From Vitis vinifera (Eukaryota; Streptophyta; Magnoliopsida; Vitales; Vitaceae), in assembly GCF_030704535.1 (NCBI RefSeq), contig NC_081811.1, positions 11,539,001 to 11,603,000 of the forward strand: a stretch of 64,000 nucleotides of DNA. Reading direction: 5' to 3'. Below, piece by piece: positions 59,019 through 64,000 of this stretch. Made by a program: the position numbers and the translations under genes. Positions within the stretch are counted from its first letter, which is position 1. Every line of letters begins with the position of its first letter. The notes beneath the pieces were generated by a model, which made no database searches, was not told the DNA's origin, and was given only the letters and a program-made list of their open reading frames with translations.

Positions 59019-59905
59019 TAATACGTTCCCAAAATCCTACTTCCCATACATCGTCAAAAACAACCACGTACCTTTTATCTTGTAAATATTCCCTGACTCG
59101 GGTAATCAGCCGCACGTTGTCCATTTTGTTGATATCCTCAGGAACTTTTTCCTTCCTTGCTTGATAGAATTTCTCTATCATATTGCACAGCAGCTCCTCC
59201 ATCTAGAAAGATTGAGACACAGTGATCCAAGCATGGCAATCAAAGTGTTTCACCACTCTCATATTTTCATAAACCTTCTTGGCAAGAGTGGTTTTGCCAA
59301 GTCCACCCATTCCGACAACCGAAATCACAGTTCGTTTTAGAGTTCCCTCCACCATCCAACTTATCCGTTCTTTTTTTTTGAGATTCGACACCAACAATTT
59401 CGGAGTCTTCGATGAAAAGAGAAGTCACTAGAAGATCAGGCCGTGGAGCACTTCCTTTGCAACTGGTTGAACCTGATTCAAATGATTTATTAAAGCCATA
59501 AATTGAACTTATTTCTCTGAGCTTATGAACCTTTTTCTGGATATCATGGATCTTGGAGGCTATCTCATGGCGTGGTTTCAATTTTTTTATCAAGCGAGCA
59601 ACTTTGTAGATGAAATCAATGAAACCATGCTGTCGACTTGGATTTCCCAAGTGAAGCAAGTATTCATCGATGACATCTTCTATGGAATAAGCAGTCTCCC
59701 TTAAGTCTTGAATCCAAGTTTTAAGGCCTTGGCTGACATCTACTTTCTCCCCCTTTGCATCTGCATCCTTTAGGAAAGCTTGAAAATATAGTAGCTCTGT
59801 TTTAATGTCTTCAACTTGTGTGTGGACGCCTCCCAATAGTCTGGCTTCTTGATCTAGTAATGGGATCAACTTGTCCATGACGATGATGACTGCAATCTCC
59901 GCCAT
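59019..59905 (-). pseudogene. CNL resistance gene copy 2, part 1 (coiled coil and P-loop)
   Basis: Start MAEIAVIIVMDKLIPLLDQE at 59905 is a typical Rx-type N-terminus. The coiled coil spans residues ~1-130, including the EDVID-type motif (YSIEDVIDEYLL). NB-ARC begins with the P-loop GMGGLGKTT near residue 198 and kinase-2 VVFDDVW near 281. Two lesions exist: a run of nine A (minus strand, 59371-59379) where eight keep the frame, and TAG at 59203-59205 after TVSQSF. The former could be a sequencing error. With parts 2 and 3 the coding length is 909 codons, normal for a single-exon CNL. Confidence 0.93.
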
Positions 59906-60084
59906 TTCTCCTTCTTTTGCCCCCTTTGAGAAGGTCAGTGAACAACGATTGCGTTAGCTCATATCAGATGACTGACCATTGTATCGAAGCTTCTATCTTC
60001 TGAAATTACCCAAACATGGCCCTCAAACCAATGAACTCAACACTGCAACTGCCAAAAATGACAGTTTGCTTCCTCAACACCTCC

Positions 60085-60345
60085 CACATTCCAGCTTGGA
60101 ACACATGGCTACCTCCCCCAACATCGCTCCTGCAAGGTCACAAATCAATGAACTTTTTTTCTTGCTTCTTGTTCTTTGTCACACCACTTTATTCTATACT
60201 TCCATGAGAGAAATAAAAATTCCAAGCTTGGAACAGATGGCCACCAGCCCCAATATAGCCCCTTGCAAAGTTCACAAATCAATGACCTATTGTTCCTTTC
60301 TTGTTATTCATTGCCTTGACACTTTATTCTATAGCAGAGAGAAAA
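60085..60345 (+). repeat. Imperfect tandem duplication upstream of the CNL gene
   Basis: Two copies of about 125 bp: CCAGCTTGGAACACATGGC...TTTATTCTATACTTCC and CCAAGCTTGGAACAGATGGC...TTTATTCTATAGCAG. They lie 200-450 bp upstream of the CNL start, in its likely promoter or 5' leader. The frame across them (SLEHMATSPNIAP / SLEQMATSPNIAP) repeats because the DNA does. Confidence 0.8.
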
Positions 60346-60369
60346 AGAAACAGACAATTATACTTTAGG

Positions 60370-60778
60370 AATATATAAACGATATTGGGCGTAACGTGCA
60401 AAAGGTGTTAAATTTAGTTTAAAGATTAACAAACATTTATAATTGAGTTAAAAATGATATAATTTTCTTATAATGTCAAAAATACTCAAAAGACATGAAA
60501 ATTGTATAAAATGAATTTACATTGTGCAACTATGTTGTATCATTTACAATGCACCATACTTGTTTTTTTTTTCTTTAAGTTTTTAATTATCTAATGATTT
60601 CTTTTTTAAAACAATAAAAATAAATAAATAAAGCGGGCAAAGTAAAATCTTGATTTGAAAAGTTTATTTCAATACATAATTTTAAATTATTTTTTAAAAT
60701 ACAATTTAAAATGAAAATATTAAAATTATTTTTTAAACAATTTCATGATTTTTTATTTCATATAATAACAATATATAT
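60370..60778. other. AT-rich DNA, no gene seen
   Basis: Long A/T runs with no supported frame. Confidence 0.4.
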
Positions 60779-61740
60779 TTGTGGACCCTGTATTTCGGCT
60801 CATGCGCTTTCACTCGATGACAAGCTTGATTTTTATTTATTAGAAAATGACTTGGAGTCGCCACCTATTTTTGTTTTATTTTTAAAGGGTAAACAAAATA
60901 AAAAAGAAAACCCTAAGTGTGACTCCTTATTTTGGAAAAGGTAGTCTATGAAAAACCAGATCAGGTTCGGGGGTCAGGTTACTTATCGGGAAGGTATGGT
61001 AGAGACCATAGCACCCCTCTAAGTCCCTAAAATCGGGTCTCTACTAATAAAATGAAACTGACATGGCAATTGATAAGTAAATCAATGAATACCTTGAATG
61101 ATCATGCACATATGAGAATCAGAACATGCAAAGAGAATGATCAAGATGCGAGTAAATACGTACCTGGGCAACGAACCGCAATGCGCTATCAAGAAATGGG
61201 GTTAGTGCACAATTAATGAATACAAAATATAACTCGCTTGTCACTAAACAGATAAAAAACCATCAATAGCACACATGGCATTTCATTCAAATTCACTTTT
61301 ATTTTGATGAAAATTTATTTGATGTTGAGCCCCAACCAAAGCCCGTTTTATTTGGCATGAATCAATTCCAATAACTCCATTATTCGAAATTACAGGATTA
61401 AGTTCATGCTTATTTCAAAACGCTTTAAAAACGAGAAAAATGTGTAAAAAACTTGCCGAAGAGAAAATAGCAATCTACTTATTGAAAATGAGATTTTGGG
61501 AACCTAAAACTCTAAGAATGAAAAAAATATGGAGTTGTGATTATTAAAAAAAAAATCCAAAAGTGATTTGAATAAAGGGATTTAGGAAATTATTTTTAAA
61601 ACCAATGATGGTGAAACGGAAAAGAAAAAAGAAAAGTGACACGTGGCCACCAAGATTTGCATGCCAAAGGTGGTCATGCATTATTCCAACCAAATCTAAC
61701 CCCCGTTGTTTTTATTGGATTCAAACCCCGAGAGAATAGT
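60779..61740 (+). repeat. Unidentified dispersed-repeat-like sequence
   Basis: The part at about 60845-61060 (ACTTGGAGTCGCCACC, then GGTTCGGGGGTCAGG, GGGAAGGTATGGTAG, ATAGCACCCCTC) resembles a motif I recall as common in plant repeats, perhaps LTR-derived. No boundaries, target duplication or coding region found. The 61100-61740 remainder is plain AT-rich sequence. Confidence 0.4.
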
Positions 61741-61741
61741 T

Positions 61742-62110
61742 AGCTGCCTTGGTCCTGATCTTCTGGAATGAATTGATTTCTCTTCCGCTACATGGAGTAT
61801 ACATGCCCCCTTTCATAGGACAAATAAAGTCTGACAGCATAACCCAGCAAGTCTTTGTCATTCATGTTGAGAGCTTTCTGTGCTGCTTTTAGAGTAGCAA
61901 ACTCAACATGACCAAAGCTCTTGGACCTCTCGTCTGCATCTGAGGAGTGGCAGGGGTATTGGGAGCTTTCTTCCTAGATTTTGAATCAGTTTACTTCAAC
62001 ATCTACCATTTTCCTATCATTATCATTCTTCTTTGGGGTCTTGGAAGGCTCTTCCTCATCACTTTCTTCTTCAGATGAATCCTACTCTGAAGGATCCTAC
62101 TTTCTCCTCA
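61742..62110 (-). pseudogene. Nucleolin-like gene fragment (acidic stretch plus RRM part)
   Basis: The minus strand reads SEEESDEEEPSKTPKKND-like acidic residues (62095-62015), then after two stops RSKSFGHVEFATLKAAQKALN and DLLGYAVRLYLSYERG (61940-61800). That is the second half of an RNA-recognition motif as in plant nucleolins (GFGHVEFATAEAAQKAL). The first half of the RRM is missing, so exons were lost or the pieces were copied separately. Nucleolin acts in rDNA chromatin and pre-rRNA processing; this fragment cannot. Confidence 0.72.
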
Positions 62111-62114
62111 TCGG

Positions 62115-62401
62115 TCTTCATTCATACCCCAGCTGCAGAATACATTCTTCCTCCTCTCCACTTCAATCCAACTGCATTCAACAGGCTTTTTCAACTCTCT
62201 GGTCCACATTAGCCTCCATATCTCCATGATGCCATCCCATCTAGCATCTGCTGCATATAGGTTAGACCTCATTACATAGTTCCCCACATTGCCATATTCG
62301 ATCTTAAAGAGATCATCAGTCACTACTCTTCCTAAGTCAACCTCATGGTGAGTCCTATAACACCACCTATTTGTACTTGTCATGTACTTCCATAGCAACA
62401 A
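62115..62401 (-). pseudogene. PPR-protein C-terminal (E-motif) fragment
   Basis: The minus strand reads EYGNVGNYVMRSNLYAADARWD, then RELKKPVECSWIEVE. This matches the E/E+ region of plant organelle PPR proteins (GNYVLLSNIYAxxGRWDxVxxVR...KxPGCSWIE). No PPR repeats precede it and it abuts the nucleolin fragment in the same orientation. Two unrelated gene pieces side by side suggest capture by a Helitron or Pack-type element, or random duplication. Confidence 0.7.
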
Positions 62402-64000
62402 TGTAGAAGACGGGGCAGAGGCAAAAGCTGCTCAAAAACAAGGATGCAAACACTTGGAGGTGATAAATATTTGGGATTCATTGATGGACTAGAGACAATC
62501 ATAGGAGTGCCAGGACCACCTCTTGACAACTAACGCATCAGCGCGTTTTGACCGAGCAAGGGACAAAAGAGATTGTTGGCACTAGATGAATGCACAGGAC
62601 CCCCGCCAGAAGCACTCAGAATTGAAGTATTAGCTGAATAATCTATATGAAATACCATTGCAAAATGGCGAAATGCCTTCACAACAAAGTTGTCCTTAGG
62701 ATAAAGGAGAGCTAGTTCTGCACTAGCAGCAATTATTGTTATCAAAAGAATCTTGAAAACAAATTTCTTCGCCATAAGCTGAGTTTTTATCTTTACACTC
62801 AAGTTAGCCTTTATATCTGATGTGTCGGTCCAACACCAAGAAGTATCCACAGAGGAAGCTAACGAAGTTGACAATCGTCTCTGTATAAATGCCTCTTCGG
62901 TAGAAGACATCCATACTTCCATTTTTGGGCATGACTACTGTTAAAGCAAGGTTGATGCAACGACCCAGAGGCACCAAAAGAGGGGTAAAGGGCTCAAAAG
63001 CATGATTTAGACTGAGCCTCCCATCCAGGGTTCTCTTTACACTCAAGGGCAAAGGGCTCCTTGAGAAAACGTTTGTTACGGCCGCCTAATTTCCCAAGGA
63101 ATTGCAATGATCTTAGATAAGGAAGTGAATAACTCCACCATGCAGACTTAAAGCGAGAATAAGAGAAAGGCTTCTTCCTCTCCTTCCATCATCGCCTTCT
63201 CTGAGTATCTATTCTCAATACCTAGAATGAAAACGCATCAAACACAGTGACAGTCATCAAAGGTTTATGCTGACTCCAGAGCCATTCATGCAGGTCTTCC
63301 ATGTTCATCATTACCACTTCCAGACAACCCGAACAACCCACAGCACGAACCAACTCTGAAACTATGATGTTAGGTATAGAAAACGAGGAAGAGAATGGAT
63401 CAATTTGAGTGAGATGAGGGGTTAATGAACATAGAAAGATGGCCACGGGTATGGTTTTGGTGTGCATGATGCGAAGACATGGGCATGCGGGGGTATGAAG
63501 ATGTAAAGAGAGAGGTGGGTATGAAGGAATGTGGTGGAAGGGAAATGGGTTTGGTATGCACGAGGTATTGATAAATGGTGCATAGCCTTGGATATGATGG
63601 AATTATGAGTGTGGGTATTATTGATAGCATGGATGGTTGGTGGTAATGGGGAATGAGCTTGGTGGAAAGTGGATCTTCAGGTGTTGGAAAAGGGTTAGGG
63701 AGTCATGCACGTAAATTCCATGCAGATGGAAGAATAGAAAGGAAATGAATAGAGAGTGAATGAAGGAGGTATGGGCAACTGGCAGTGAGTATGAATATTT
63801 AAAAGAATGGGTATGGGTTGTTGACAAATGTATATGAAGGATGGTAAGAGAGAAAGTGGATTGTTGATGAACAGCAAGGGCGCTGTGGTGAAGGTGCCAT
63901 GATGACTCGGTTCAGTTTTCTGTCTCTCCAAATCTGTAATATGCCTCTCACTTCTCACCCAATCCCTTGATTTCAAGCTTCAAGGATGAGATTTTCACAT
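62402..64000 (-). other. Unrecognised sequence with short minus-strand frames
   Basis: Three minus-strand frames are worth noting but not recognised. 62530-62922 has an internal MAKKFVFKILLITIIAASAELALL that looks like a signal or membrane segment (start ~62775). 62804-63052 contains LDGRLSLNHAFEPF. 63222-63467 contains SELVRAVGCSGCLEVVMMNM. The last 500 bases are purine-rich on the plus strand. None has enough evidence to be called a gene; they could be more pieces of the gene-fragment cluster. Confidence 0.35.

Noticed and set aside
59979..60368. 129-codon plus-strand frame upstream of the CNL gene
   Set aside because: Its internal repeat simply reflects the DNA tandem duplication, and it resembles no known protein.
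62530..62922. Candidate secreted peptide gene with a hydrophobic segment
   Set aside because: One hydrophobic stretch is not enough; no known peptide motif was recognised, and the frame lies among gene fragments. Kept only as part of an unrecognised region.

Overview
This is plant nuclear DNA, almost certainly from a dicot. It is AT-rich and holds plant-type LTR retrotransposons (Copia and Athila-like Ty3/Gypsy), a CACTA transposon with plant TNP2 and Ulp1-type genes, coiled-coil NBS-LRR (CNL) resistance-gene sequence, and fragments of PPR and nucleolin genes. The look of the Athila-like and CNL proteins suggests grapevine (Vitis), but that is inference without a database search. I see no gene that is intact and clearly functional. 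The window is a nest of transposons sitting in and between two related CNL resistance genes, both on the minus strand.

Layout. 1-4844: a decayed Copia element whose 5' LTR is cut by the window edge. 4845-5849: AT-rich flank. 5850-6058 and 34348-35205: two parts of CNL copy 1, split by a 28.3 kb insertion with a 5-bp target duplication (CAAAG). That insertion (6059-34347, minus) is an Athila-like element with 1657-bp LTRs. It keeps gag-protease and a third ORF but has lost RT and nearly all of integrase. A second Athila-like unit lies inside its third ORF (9890-28289, plus). This inner unit carries pol, palindrome array and ORF3 twice, has no target duplication, and has lost about 550 bp of the host ORF. 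It is best read as two co-oriented elements fused by a deletion. 35206-38325: a decayed Copia gag fragment and AT-rich DNA.

CNL copy 2 is in three pieces (38326-38754, 51133-52552, 59019-59905). It is split by a 12.4 kb CACTA element (38755-51132, 3-bp duplication CCA) and a 6.5 kb Copia element (52553-59018, 5-bp duplication TAATA). The Copia element itself carries a solo Athila-like LTR (55196-56840). Removing the insertions and counting each duplication once leaves 2728 bp. Subtracting one extra base in an A/T run gives exactly 909 codons, with one remaining in-frame stop. The gene was therefore near-intact when it was hit.

59906-64000: upstream flank with a short tandem duplication, an unidentified plant repeat, and fragments of a nucleolin and a PPR gene side by side.

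The most unusual features belong to the Athila-like family. It has an array of perfect palindromes (GGTGCGAAAATTTCGCACC type) between integrase and ORF3 that is echoed in its LTRs. A TATA box sits about 95 bp before ORF3 in all three copies. A second exact copy of its polypurine tract lies about 1 kb upstream of the real one.
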